A program made the translations under genes and the position numbers. A stretch of DNA of 64,000 bases from NCBI GenBank assembly GCA_030374735.1, contig JASCIV010000022.1, positions 1-64,000 of the forward strand, read 5' to 3'. The notes beneath the pieces were generated by a model, which saw only the letters and a list, made by a program, of their open reading frames with translations, was not told the DNA's origin and did not search any database. Positions within the stretch are counted from its first letter, which is position 1, and each line of letters starts with the position of its first letter. This stretch comes from Gracilaria caudata. Its lineage: Eukaryota > Rhodophyta > Florideophyceae > Gracilariales > Gracilariaceae. Shown here piece by piece: positions 28,175 through 38,092 of the stretch.

Positions 28175-28649
28175 ATCATATGCGTTTAGAAAATGGATTG
28201 CGCGAAAAGGAAAGGATGGGAGTAGAATAAGTAAGACCGGAAGATGTTTTGAGCGCAATATAGATGGCTGTACGCCGTCCGCCTAATGGCCTATCCAAAG
28301 TTGCGGGGAACATGTTCCACTTTTATTGCCGGTTTTGCTGCCACCATCGCATACTGGGAACATTAGAAGCGGTGCTAGCGTCAAATTATTCTGACCACTG
28401 ATAAGAGGGTTGAGGGCTAACCCTTTAACACTTTATCCTCATGATAAGGTGAAGGTTATGATAACCTTACGGTCTTCGCTACTCTTATCATCCCTCTTCC
28501 TTTTACTTGTTAGCGAGTATCTTAGCCTATGTGATTCTTGATAGGATGGTTGCATGGTGAGGTTGTGATAAGCTAGTTGCCTTTCATTTTCTCTTCTACG
28601 CGAGCCAAACCCAGGATGCCGGCTGATCCGCTGTTGAGAGTTGCTGAAA
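28175..28649. other. Spacer with nested hairpins
   Basis: Upstream of the GT25-like gene and downstream of the RING gene. It holds a nested inverted repeat at 28399-28490 and no gene. Confidence 0.45.
28399..28490. repeat. Nested inverted repeat, MITE-like
   Basis: Outer arms TGATAAGAG (28399-28407) and CTCTTATCA (28482-28490) are perfect. Inside are GGGTT/AACCC (28408-28412, 28419-28423) and AAGGTTAT/ATAACCTT (28452-28459, 28461-28468). The structure resembles the one at 11631-11720. Confidence 0.65.
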
Positions 28650-29354
28650 TTAGTTCTCAAGTTGGATAAATATGAATGTATCCCTGATGAGCTCCGGAGT
28701 TGGATAAACTACGAATTGGCATGTGGGACAAGCGACGCACTGCTTCACATATGTGTTCTGGTGAACAAGCGTGAGACAGGCTTTGTCGACACATCGAGCA
28801 TGAAACCTATGTCCGCACGGTAATATTCGGCAAAGTTCTCCCAACGCTATTCCCATATCGCAAAGACCGCAAGGAGATCGAAGCTTTGCCGGAATATATC
28901 GAGGCTTTTCGGTTTCCAGTGCGCAAGGCAGTTCCGATGGTGTGTGACTGTACACGGGACAGGTCTTATCGATGAGCTGATGTGCGAGCATGTGTGAAGG
29001 AGTACAATGCGGAGCACCGAGACTTGAAAAGTCCGCGTCATTGTCGTAACTCAATGCCAAAAAGCCCGCCATGTGATGAACTGCTTTCTTGGTGAGATAG
29101 GCTATAAACTCCATGAAAACGAAGCTCGAAAGCAGTAACAAGCACAATACGACAATGAACGTGGCATACATTGTGAGCGGTTTTAGCAGCGAGGCCTCTT
29201 CGGTTTCGAAGAGAGCCCATGCATTCCCAGCATCATAATCCGGTGAGAAACCTTCATCGACCACAGAATCACAATCTATGGACGCAAATGAAGGATTGCG
29301 TGATGGAAACATATCGCAGTTGTTCGTCATCGTCATGACGGAGGTCAAAGGCAT
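28650..29354 (-). CDS. Membrane-anchored RING-H2 E3 ubiquitin ligase candidate
   Basis: 234 residues. A hydrophobic segment at about 58-86 (MYATFIVVLCLLLLSSFVFM) anchors the protein. The C-terminal region carries a RING domain: CGLC, then CRILPCGHRFHARC, then a spaced CPTC, giving the C-x2-C, C-x-H-x2-H-x2-C, C-x2-C pattern of RING-H2 proteins, with an unusually long gap before the last pair. It would recruit an E2 enzyme at a membrane; substrates are unknown. It ends with a hydrophobic TPELIRDTFIFIQ tail. Single exon. Confidence 0.75.
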   Translation of the reverse strand: MPLTSVMTMTNNCDMFPSRNPSFASIDCDSVVDEGFSPDYDAGNAWALFETEEASLLKPLTMYATFIVVLCLLLLSSFVFMEFIAYLTKKAVHHMAGFLALSYDNDADFSSLGAPHCTPSHMLAHQLIDKTCPVYSHTPSELPCALETEKPRYIPAKLRSPCGLCDMGIALGELCRILPCGHRFHARCVDKACLTLVHQNTYVKQCVACPTCQFVVYPTPELIRDTFIFIQLEN

Positions 29355-30056
29355 GGTTTATTCCATTTCCAAAGAGAGCAAATCCGAAATGCGTCGGGAG
29401 TGGTGTTGACAAGACCTAAATGCATCGTGGAGTTTGGATAATGAGGCTATGAATTAGAAAGAGTCTTTCCAAGTCAATGTTGTTTGGGCAAGTGGTAATT
29501 GAAAACTGGTGTCGACTCTGTCGCTTTCCGATACATCTCAGACTACGCAAAGCGGAACGCCCGCAATGTGTAGCTGAACAGCCGTGTTTAAAGCATACCT
29601 TCACCAGAGACTGGGCTCCTGCCCACTGTGACGTGTTTATGAGAGACACTTCCCACGAAGATATGACTCAACAGCTGTCGTTCAGATTATGATGGGAACA
29701 TAGTATCAGCGAAGATCACACTCTCCCCTCTTTGTTCATCTCGCGTCCTTTGGAGTCATTTGCTGAGGAAGCACAGGGCGGCCCTGAATAGAAAGCAGAG
29801 TGCCCATTCTGATATCGCATGTGGGCGTTCGTCACCCGATATCGTCTCTGTTGAAAGAAAAGGGTGCAAGAAAAATTAGATTTGGCTCGTGGTCTTGATT
29901 TGTTGTCTTCGCTTCATCAAACTCCTCTGCCAGACCTGTATCTTTCAGCATCACAGCCTACGAAGAAATTGATCGTGAAAAGTTCGCATGCCATGGGGTT
30001 CCCATTGCGAGTCCCTTGCCATTAATTATCCTCAACACATTTTGGTAGCCCTCGGA

Positions 30057-30073
30057 ACTCGTGATTCACGAGT
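30057..30073. repeat. Perfect palindrome ACTCGTGA-T-TCACGAGT
   Basis: Eight-base arms around one T. A related TCGTGAATGAC follows directly. Confidence 0.65.
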
Positions 30074-30130
30074 CGTGAATGACACATACATTGCCCACAG
30101 AGAACAGAAATTTTCAATCGAGCTGACCAG

Positions 30131-30211
30131 TGCAGCTCTCGCCAGCCGAGAGCTGCACGGATATCACGAGAACCTATTGCATACCATCCTCGCCAGCCGA
30201 GAGCTGCACGG
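30131..30211. repeat. 11-bp stem-loop and 23-bp direct repeat
   Basis: TGCAGCTCTCG (30131-30141) pairs with CGAGAGCTGCA (30147-30157) over a five-base loop. The 23-bp unit at 30138-30160 is repeated exactly at 30189-30211, 51 bp on, but the second copy has lost the left arm of the hairpin. Confidence 0.75.
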
Positions 30212-30325
30212 GTTAGTCCGATTGATAACAAGCTACAAGGGTACCCGTCTACATAAAACGCTGTGTCAAACGTGTATCTGAGTAGCGAAGAAACCGCACT
30301 TACCAGAAGTAGGCTTGTTGCCAAA

Positions 30326-31282
30326 ATGACTGGCACATACACCGCCGAGGAAGATGTTACACTGCTGCAGGCTGTTTTACAGAGCGGAGCACATCTAATC
30401 GTAAGACAAGAGGGGGAGATAGACGCAATGAACCATTACATTTTGAAACGGGTTATGGGAGAGGTAGTTCGCAAATTCCGTGCTATAAAACGGAAAGAGG
30501 GATTCAAGTTTCCGGACAGATCGCCAAAAGCGTTGAACCATCGTTATCATAAAATGCTGCACCAATTTGCAGTGGCAAAACTATCATTCGCGCGAACTGA
30601 AGCTGAAAGGCTGTCCAGAGCTGAAGGGCTGTGTTTGCGGCGCATTAACTTGCTTAAACTAATTCTCACAGATCGGGAAGAGTATAATAAAAAGAGACGC
30701 AAGCCGAGTCCTGAAATGAAGGTAGAGCCGTGCGAAGAAGAATCTGCGCAGCATCTTGATGAAGAAACGCAAAGTGAGAGACTAACCGATTATTACCGCT
30801 ACACTGCAACAAAACAGAACGATGCAAATGAATCGAATCAGCCATGCTCCGATGGGCCATCAGCATCACAAGGCAATTTTCCAACTAAGACGACCAGTAA
30901 GGTTGGCAAGACTGAAACTAAGGTCGAAGTCAAGAAAGAAAAAGAAGAGCTGTGTGACACAACAGCGGACACAACAGCGGATAGAATTGGTGAACAAAAG
31001 TCACGCTGTGTGCAGTTTTTGCAAGCAATGATAGGTCAGAGTGTAAAAAAAAGATCCGCAAGGGAGGACCGCACATTGGCAATGGAGGAAGCGTTGCTCG
31101 GTACCGAAAAAGTGGCGAATAAGAGCAACCCCCGCTCTGATGAAGATTTCCGATATCGCGAGTTACAGTTGGAATGTATGAAGACGATCGTACGGAAACG
31201 GAAGTTGGAGCTTCGTGAAAAGAAGCTAGACATGCGCCATGAAAAGAAGATGATGCGTTTTATGGAGAAGATGCTGGGCTGA
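30326..31282 (+). CDS. SANT/Myb-like protein with C-terminal coiled coil
   Basis: 318 residues. The N-terminus (YTAEEDVTLLQAVLQSGAHL) begins a helical DNA-binding-like domain of about 130 residues with basic stretches (VRKFRAIKRKEGFKF) and ALNHRYHKMLHQF. It matches the protein at 19362-20462 in order: DV-x2-LQAV-x3-AH, then an R-F/Y-x-x-L block, then RxxLLxxIxxD. The centre is polar and disordered, and the end is a Lys/Arg/Glu coiled coil (KLELREKKLDMRHEKKMM). Role inferred as chromatin or DNA binding; derivation from the Myb-like partner gene of Harbinger transposons is possible. The ATG chosen is the first in frame. Confidence 0.68.
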   Translation: MTGTYTAEEDVTLLQAVLQSGAHLIVRQEGEIDAMNHYILKRVMGEVVRKFRAIKRKEGFKFPDRSPKALNHRYHKMLHQFAVAKLSFARTEAERLSRAEGLCLRRINLLKLILTDREEYNKKRRKPSPEMKVEPCEEESAQHLDEETQSERLTDYYRYTATKQNDANESNQPCSDGPSASQGNFPTKTTSKVGKTETKVEVKKEKEELCDTTADTTADRIGEQKSRCVQFLQAMIGQSVKKRSAREDRTLAMEEALLGTEKVANKSNPRSDEDFRYRELQLECMKTIVRKRKLELREKKLDMRHEKKMMRFMEKMLG

Positions 31283-32376
31283 ATATTTGTTATCGGCTAA
31301 TGGAGAGAATTGCTGAGCTTGAGGGGAGCGGTCTCGGTCTGGTCCAGGAGGCAAGCCCAATGAAGCACGACTTGTTTGGACACGTTGGGAGTCTGGTTTA
31401 AAGCGGACGTGGGATTTATCGTCGGTCCACATTGCACGAACTGCGGACTGAGTGAAGCAAGACATGCACGAGTCAGATGAGATCGGTGGAACCTGGCCAG
31501 AATGCCGGTGTACAGCCCAATCGCGAAGAACCGACAATGTAGATGAGGGGTCTGCAAATGCGATCAGTCTCGCCTGTGAAGCGAGGACAATCCTGAGCTT
31601 GTTGCCCACCTGTTCTATGTATATCCGTTAATGAAAACGTGCCACGAATCCATTTGAGTCGGGCGTAGAAGCAGTACGCCGTTCTCCGTATCAGAACAAG
31701 CTGTGAATTTCAGTGTGAAAGGGTTGGTTGGTGACATGCAGACGGGGAGCTCAACAGCAGCCCATCTCGTGAGTCTTCGCGACAGGGCGACGAAAAAATT
31801 GATTTGTTACTTTGGCTTCCGTGTTTTTGATTCTACACGAAACTTCTACTTTCAAATCGAGTTGGCGTGGGTACCATTGGTAACAGCTTCATGTCCGTGA
31901 AAGATATTGTGATGCGATGTTGCAGGTTTGCTGCGACTTAACCGTCGAGTGAGAACCCAGGGTCAGAATCCACAAAGCTGCTCCAGTTCCCTTGTACAAG
32001 CGTACGACTTGTAAAAGGGTGCCTAGAATTATTTTTATACAACAACAAATTGGTTTTTTTGAGGGTTTCGGTCGAGTGAGCACCGGCGGTGCGCCCACCG
32101 TTAAAAGCATGTCGTTGGTGGAGTCAATGCCAGGAATGTAGAACGCTACGAAGGTACATCACGCCGATGTGATATCACGTGTACGGTTGAAATCGATGCG
32201 TTCTTAAGTTAGGTGCTCAGCAGTGTACGTACACACGCCAAAGAGTGCTCTATTTGTTACTTCGGACATGACTTAGTGCGAGAGGATTCCAGTCTTCACA
32301 TTCTCGACAGAGAATCTGCCACGATCCACTGCGACTAAAGCCAATCTCGGTTCGCGCCGACCGTTCCTCTTCTGTC
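31283..32376. other. Spacer, no gene seen
   Basis: Scattered frames under 130 codons on both strands without family sequence. The right end should contain the PPR gene promoter; no clear TATA box was seen. Confidence 0.4.
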
Positions 32377-35082
32377 ATGTTGCCATGCATCTTCGGGTTT
32401 CCTTCCTTCATCCCTATCGGATGCCACATGTCCCTTACACCTCCTGAGCGCATGCCTACCAAGAACACTTCTGCGTCATCTCGCCGCCCAAACGGCCAAA
32501 GGCTGCTGCAGAGAATTCACGACGCCGTGACTAGAGAGCATTTTGGAATTGCTCTATCTATTCTCAAACAGAATCCAGTACTGCGTCTACCGGATAACCT
32601 GGCTCACGATCTAGTTGCCAAGCTTCGTCAGCGAGGGCAACATGAGCATGTCAAACAGATTGCCAATCATATTGGAACACCGGGCACAGCTTTTGATCTT
32701 CTTTCCGTAGATCAAAAGAGCGCCGAGGACGTCTCTGGACCATCTGAGTTTCAATCCCACGTCGTTCGACTTGCACGAAATGGAAAGCTGCGAGAGTGCT
32801 TCAACCTCTTAGATTCTTCGCCGTCCGAATATCTTAGTCCAGATGCTCTAGAAGCTCTTCTGAAGACTGCTTCGAGATCTGCACATGCGTCGAACGCACA
32901 TTACGTACTACACGTACTCTTTCCGAGGTATGGATTGGCACCCACTGCGCTCGCTTTTGCATGTTTTGTAGATGCGTGTGGTCGTGGCGGAAATCTGAAG
33001 AAGGCTCTCAGCATTTTGTCGAATCACGGTTTCGTCAGCCTATCCAAAACGGAACAAACCATCGTCTACGAGAAACTTATCGATGCCTGCATCAGGTGTA
33101 ATTCGTATAAGAGGGCTCAAAACTTATTGAATCGAATGATACAATACTCTGTTCCTCGCACCCAAACGATTTACGATTGCTTGTTGAGTGCTTCAGGCAC
33201 TGCTCGAAAAGTGGATGACAGTCTTGCAGTTCTTTCACAGATGCGAACTGACGGGTTCTCAGCACAGAGAATCACTACATACAACGCTCTCATTCGCAGC
33301 TCGGCAAGAGCCGGGAAATTCGGTGATGCTATGAAAGTCTACAACACCCTAAAAGAGTCACCTATTGAACCCAATCTTGACACTTTTAATGCAGTACTCA
33401 GCTCTTTTGCAAGAGCAGCCCAACCGGACAAAGCTTTAAATACTCTCTATCACATGCGGCAGAAGGATAACTTGAAACCGAACGCCATCAGCTACAACTG
33501 GGTGGTGAATGCGTGTGCTCGAGCTGGAGATGTAGATCGGGCGTTTCAAGTAGCGCGCACTATGCGAAATGAAGGTATTCGACTCAATGTCGTAACGTAT
33601 AACAATCTAGTGCAGGCCTGCTGCAAAGCTGGACTTTTGGAACGTGCCTTTGCTATAGTGAAGAACATGATTCAGAAGGAAGGTATACGCCCCAATTCCC
33701 ACACCTATGACACCTTGATACAAGGATGTGGTAGATGGGGTGAACTTGATGCAGCTTTGCGCTTATTTCACTCCATGCGGGCGGCCGGAGTGGCTCCCAC
33801 GATTGTGACATACTCAATTGCAATCGATGCCTGTGCCAAGGGGGGAGGAGCAGTCGCTGTTGATCAAGCTTTCGAACTTCTTAATGAAATGAAACGCAAT
33901 GGGCTGGAACCAAACTTGGTCACATACAATTCGCTTATTCACGCATGTGCGCGGGCGAAGCGAATCGATTTGGCTTTCAGCATCTTGAGTTATCTTCGGA
34001 AGGACAAGATTGTTCCAGATATTGTTACGTTGTGTTCCCTTGTTGACGCATGTGGTCGTAGTGGTGACATCAGGCGTGCTTTCGAGGTGATTGAGCAACT
34101 ACCACGGGAGTTCCCATCCATCAAGCCCAACGTTCCTGTATACAATGCCCTCATGCACGCCTGTTTCAAAGCCGATGACTTTGAGGGTATGAAAGTGGCG
34201 CATAAGACAATGCAAGCACAAGGATTGCAGCCAAATGTAGTAACCTATTCGACCTTGATAACAGCATACGCGACAAAGGGACGTACAAACGATGCAGTGG
34301 CCTTTCTGAAGCAAATGCAAGAAAACGGACTCCGGCCAAACAAGCTCACGTTCACGTCGATCATAGCAGGATATGGACGAGTGGGGAAAGTTGATTCGGC
34401 GATGAAAACCTTAGAAGAATCGCGAGGCATGTGGGGTCAGCCAGACGAGGAACTTTATACTGCTGCAATTGTAGCTGCGATTGGTAGCGACCGCAAGGAG
34501 ACGGCCTTGAAACTTGCCAAGGAAATGAATCTTGCAGGATATTCTGTACCGACTGTGCTAAATAAGATGATCAGAAACGTGGGAGATAGAGAACGGAGTG
34601 GATCTGAATTGCGAAGTATGTTGTCTGCAATGGAAGCCTTGGACGTCCGACCACAACGGATAGCACTGGAAACAATTGTCAGAGCATACGCTGAAGAGGC
34701 TGATGTTAGCTCCGCGTTTGGAGTCCTTCCAGACATGCAAAGACTAGGCTATCCGCCGAACCTCAAAACTTATCGCACTTTAATTCACGCTTGCATGCTT
34801 AGCAAAAACCCTGTTCACATCAGGCGGGCACGTGCTTTGTTCCGAAAAGTTCGCTCCACCATCAAGGATGGTGATCCTCATCTTCGTTCGCACAGGTGGA
34901 GGGATTTGTACGAGGCGATAATTCGAGCAACTGATAAGATCCCTGAAGCCTTGGAGCGCACAAGGCTTCTGAGAACTATGTTGCAATCCATGGCCAAAGA
35001 CTGCGGCGAAACAAACGCCCGTTCGTTAGCTAAGCGAGTATGTCCGGAGATGTTGAAACGCGACGACTTGAGCCGTGAATAA
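32377..35082 (+). CDS. Large P-class pentatricopeptide repeat protein
   Basis: 901 residues. From about residue 180 to 800 it is a run of 35-residue PPR helical hairpins, for example TTYNALIRSSARAGKFGDAM, VTYNNLVQACCKAGLLERAF, VTYSTLITAYATKGRTNDAV, with the PN-x-x-TY spacing of P-class proteins. I count roughly 15 or more units. It should bind a specific organelle RNA and affect its stability, processing or translation. The N-terminus is Ser/Arg/Pro-rich and may be a transit peptide, but plastid and mitochondrion cannot be told apart. The C-terminal tail ends ARSLAKRVCPEMLKRDDLS, beyond the repeats. No DYW editing or SMR domain. Confidence 0.9.
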   Translation: MLPCIFGFPSFIPIGCHMSLTPPERMPTKNTSASSRRPNGQRLLQRIHDAVTREHFGIALSILKQNPVLRLPDNLAHDLVAKLRQRGQHEHVKQIANHIGTPGTAFDLLSVDQKSAEDVSGPSEFQSHVVRLARNGKLRECFNLLDSSPSEYLSPDALEALLKTASRSAHASNAHYVLHVLFPRYGLAPTALAFACFVDACGRGGNLKKALSILSNHGFVSLSKTEQTIVYEKLIDACIRCNSYKRAQNLLNRMIQYSVPRTQTIYDCLLSASGTARKVDDSLAVLSQMRTDGFSAQRITTYNALIRSSARAGKFGDAMKVYNTLKESPIEPNLDTFNAVLSSFARAAQPDKALNTLYHMRQKDNLKPNAISYNWVVNACARAGDVDRAFQVARTMRNEGIRLNVVTYNNLVQACCKAGLLERAFAIVKNMIQKEGIRPNSHTYDTLIQGCGRWGELDAALRLFHSMRAAGVAPTIVTYSIAIDACAKGGGAVAVDQAFELLNEMKRNGLEPNLVTYNSLIHACARAKRIDLAFSILSYLRKDKIVPDIVTLCSLVDACGRSGDIRRAFEVIEQLPREFPSIKPNVPVYNALMHACFKADDFEGMKVAHKTMQAQGLQPNVVTYSTLITAYATKGRTNDAVAFLKQMQENGLRPNKLTFTSIIAGYGRVGKVDSAMKTLEESRGMWGQPDEELYTAAIVAAIGSDRKETALKLAKEMNLAGYSVPTVLNKMIRNVGDRERSGSELRSMLSAMEALDVRPQRIALETIVRAYAEEADVSSAFGVLPDMQRLGYPPNLKTYRTLIHACMLSKNPVHIRRARALFRKVRSTIKDGDPHLRSHRWRDLYEAIIRATDKIPEALERTRLLRTMLQSMAKDCGETNARSLAKRVCPEMLKRDDLSRE

Positions 35083-35689
35083 ACCCTTGACATATTTAGC
35101 CTCCATCAGCCGCCATAAAGCAAAGTTTCGCTCTGCTTCTCTACTGTGGTTGTAAACTCTGTTACATCATCTCCCCACTTTTGCTTGAAAGCAGAGTGGT
35201 TGCAGCTATCCCAATAAGCAATTCCACTCTCCTTCTAAGTGAACTTGATCGAATTTTGACGGTCTGCCACCGCTCCAGACAAGTCAATATGGTAACTACG
35301 TATATGTTTTTGTGTTTATGTGAGGATTGTCAAGACCCTACGAAAACTCTAGAAGGCCACTACAGACGATAGAATCGCGCGTCGAACAGTCGCGAAAGGG
35401 AGATTGCAGCAAAACTATCTTGGTAAAGGGAACTGCAGCGCAACAACTTGTGCATGGGCGAAGATGATGTCTGTACACATGGGTTGAAGTTCTAAAACAT
35501 CCGGGATGTCCAGGATATCTCATCTTGCGACCCACTTACCTTCGAACGCGCTTAGTTAGTTGTCTGCATAGAGAGAAAGTGTGATAGTAAGGGAAGCGGT
35601 TAAGGGTTGTGTGAAGTGAAAATGGGGCAGTTAAAAAGCAAACAGCGCTGTCCCTCGAAGAAAATGGTTGAATCAGAGCCGTTTGGTGT
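35083..35689. other. Convergent spacer, no gene seen
   Basis: 3' regions of the PPR and MYB genes. Only short frames. Confidence 0.4.
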
Positions 35690-37216
35690 CTAGAATCCGT
35701 AGTCAGGATTAGCTATTGGGTTGATTGAGGCTATGAGGGACGGATAATTCATACTGGTGCTGTTGTAGATATTCGAAAACTCCTCGTTGTCGCCGTCATC
35801 GGGAATTTCATCAGACACGTCGTCAAAAGTTCCGAGACCAATTTCCTTCATTCGCCCGTCGTCACCGAAACCGACTGAATGCAAACTGGAATGGTTCACA
35901 GAAATGGGGTCATTATCAGCCAACGAAAAAGAGAATCCAAGATCTGTGAGCGGTATACTTTCAAGGCCATAATCACCTATTGTGCTTCCAAAGAGAAAGG
36001 GAGGAATGGGATCGTCTTCTACTGAACAAACAGTGTCACTTTTTTGACGCTTGTGAGAAGGGCGACCATCACCTTTCTCATCCACTTCATTCAAAAGGCG
36101 ACGGCGTGCACTGTTTGGCGTGTTTGCAGTGGAATCATGCTCTGCATCTAATTCAGGCGAGGGGCCATTCGAAGTTGTCGGCGTCCCGGAACAATTCGTG
36201 ACAAGCGCTGTATCTGTAGACGATAAATTTGCAGATTCGTCCAGATGCGCGTGAACCTGAGATGAATTAAGCACGGATGGAGAGCGTGGGTCTGTGACAG
36301 ATGAATAACTGTCGCTGCCAGCGAGCGACGTTCGTTTTTGCTTTAGCTCGAGAGGTTGAGGTGAGAGCACGTTGAGCGAGGAACCGAGGACGATGACAGG
36401 GAATCGTGCGCTTTGCATCGGGGTCTCACACACGGCCGAACGGTTTTGGTCCTCGGGTTTCTCACACATGTCTTCCGACTTCTGACCATTCTTGCGAGAG
36501 GGAGTTGAAATCCTTCGGATGGTAGAGCGAGGGGAGCGATGGCCTTCCGATTTGGGTGGTCCCGCTCTAGTTCTACGAACATTCGGATTGTCACTGCTAC
36601 GACGTAGACTAGATTTGAACAAATTCAAACCGCCTCTCTTGCTATCTCGGAGCGTGCCCTGCCTCGTCCTGGATGACTGAGACTGGGATGAGCTCGACGT
36701 TCTGTCAGAAACAGACGTAGATACAGTAGCGGGGGCGGAAGCGGAAGCGGAAGCGGAAGCGGAGGCAGAAGCGGAAGCGGAAACAGAAGGGGCGTTTGCG
36801 GAGGCAGATGAGGTCGCAGGCGCAGAGAGACGGCGACTGCTAGAGCTTGGTGTGGATATCAAACCGGAACCATCCGGGCGAATCTTTCGCTTTATAGTGG
36901 AGTTCCAGTGATTCTTAATTGCATTGTCCGTTCGACCCGGGAGATGCTTCGCAATCTCCGACCATCGATTGCCAATAGTCTTATGCAGAGAAACTAGCTT
37001 TTCGTCCTCGTCCGACGTCCACGCGCCCTTCTTAATATTAGGGTTTAGGTGATTAAGCCATCGTTCACGGCATTGCTTTCCTGACCTACTGGGCATTCGC
37101 GAAGCTAAGTTGGTCCAGTTTCGCGGACCGTGGGCATTGACGAGGGAGATGAGCATCGAGTCTTCATCTTTTGTCCACGGACCTCTAGCGTAGGTATCGT
37201 TCTCAGAGCGACCCAT
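35690..37216 (-). CDS. R2R3-MYB transcription factor
   Basis: 508 residues. The N-terminus is two MYB repeats: R2 ([20 protein letters not shown] onward, three regularly spaced Trp) and R3 ([20 protein letters not shown], with the usual first-Trp region and [14 protein letters not shown]). It binds DNA in the nucleus. The rest is low-complexity and Ser-rich with a Ser-Ala repeat (about residues 130-150), a basic patch, and an acidic C-terminus that could activate transcription. The start [14 protein letters not shown] is the expected one; the upstream open stretch is leader sequence. Repeat sequences are close to the plant/animal c-MYB type rather than to single-repeat MYBs. Confidence 0.93.
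   Translation of the reverse strand: MGRSENDTYARGPWTKDEDSMLISLVNAHGPRNWTNLASRMPSRSGKQCRERWLNHLNPNIKKGAWTSDEDEKLVSLHKTIGNRWSEIAKHLPGRTDNAIKNHWNSTIKRKIRPDGSGLISTPSSSSRRLSAPATSSASANAPSVSASASASASASASASAPATVSTSVSDRTSSSSQSQSSRTRQGTLRDSKRGGLNLFKSSLRRSSDNPNVRRTRAGPPKSEGHRSPRSTIRRISTPSRKNGQKSEDMCEKPEDQNRSAVCETPMQSARFPVIVLGSSLNVLSPQPLELKQKRTSLAGSDSYSSVTDPRSPSVLNSSQVHAHLDESANLSSTDTALVTNCSGTPTTSNGPSPELDAEHDSTANTPNSARRRLLNEVDEKGDGRPSHKRQKSDTVCSVEDDPIPPFLFGSTIGDYGLESIPLTDLGFSFSLADNDPISVNHSSLHSVGFGDDGRMKEIGLGTFDDVSDEIPDDGDNEEFSNIYNSTSMNYPSLIASINPIANPDYGF
36737..36782. repeat. GCGGAA hexanucleotide microsatellite in MYB coding sequence
   Basis: Tandem GCGGAA/GCAGAA units encode Ser-Ala repeats on the minus strand. 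In-frame length variation would be tolerated. Confidence 0.75.
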
Positions 37217-38092
37217 ATGAAGGGCTCCACGCGGCGTGCGTTGCACGGCAGCACATACAACCGAGCAAAGCACGCGGCAACAAATAACGAAGAGAAGGAC
37301 AGTCAAGCCGCCCGAACTCGTCGGCCGAAAAAAGCCGGCGACGGGGGGAAAGGAAGCTGGGAGAAGCAAAAAGGGATCGGAGGAGAAGAAAGAGGGAAGG
37401 GACGTGGACGAAGGCACGGACGTCTGGCGACTCGCTGAGCGCATGAAATGCGGATAGGAAATGGCCGTAGATGAGCGCAGGCGCAAGGGCGTCACATTAG
37501 CGAGCACGCAACGTTGTGGGGCAGTAGTGTGCTGCGCAACTTATGCAAGAGAATACCTCTAACCTCGCAATGCAGGAAAGGAAGGGGGACACGGGACATG
37601 ATAGCGCGATCGATGTTTGGAACGGAGATTCGAGGATGCGGAGAATCGAGCCGGAAAAGGGGGCGCGTGTGTGACGAAGTGTAGTCAGAGACACGCGCCA
37701 TTTTCAGCCACCGCACACGCACACACTCGCTGCCCGGCGTCAAGCGTAGAGAGTCGCGAGTGACCGAGCGCCGAGTCGCGGGAATCAAATACGGGCCCTT
37801 TGTGCCATGGTACGATGTGAGGCTTGTTGTGGACGTCCACGCAATTTGGAACGTCCCAGGTGCTCGTCAGTACCACACTCGTAGCAATCAGAGTTTGCTG
37901 GACCACTCACGGCACAAACTCATGGGGCAGGCACCTTTCGGGTGCCCTTCGTCATTCCCTTTCGAAATCAATTACAATAACCCTTGTCCTTGTTGGCCGA
38001 CACACGCACTGAGGTTAAGACCGTGCGTAATGCAAAAAGATGCCCGACTGTCAGAAGTAAAACCTCGCCTCCAAATGCGAATGACGCGGTCG
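37217..38092. other. Spacer, MYB promoter and leader
   Basis: Purine-rich next to the MYB start (about 37240-37440), consistent with a leader, then mixed sequence. Frames here have no family sequence. Confidence 0.4.

Larger units (their letters stand above)
29355..30325. other. Spacer with palindromes and a 23-bp direct repeat
   Basis: Between two divergent genes. A 97-codon frame at 29988-30281 exists but is built around the direct repeats and has no family signature. I regard the region as non-coding promoter sequence. Confidence 0.4.
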
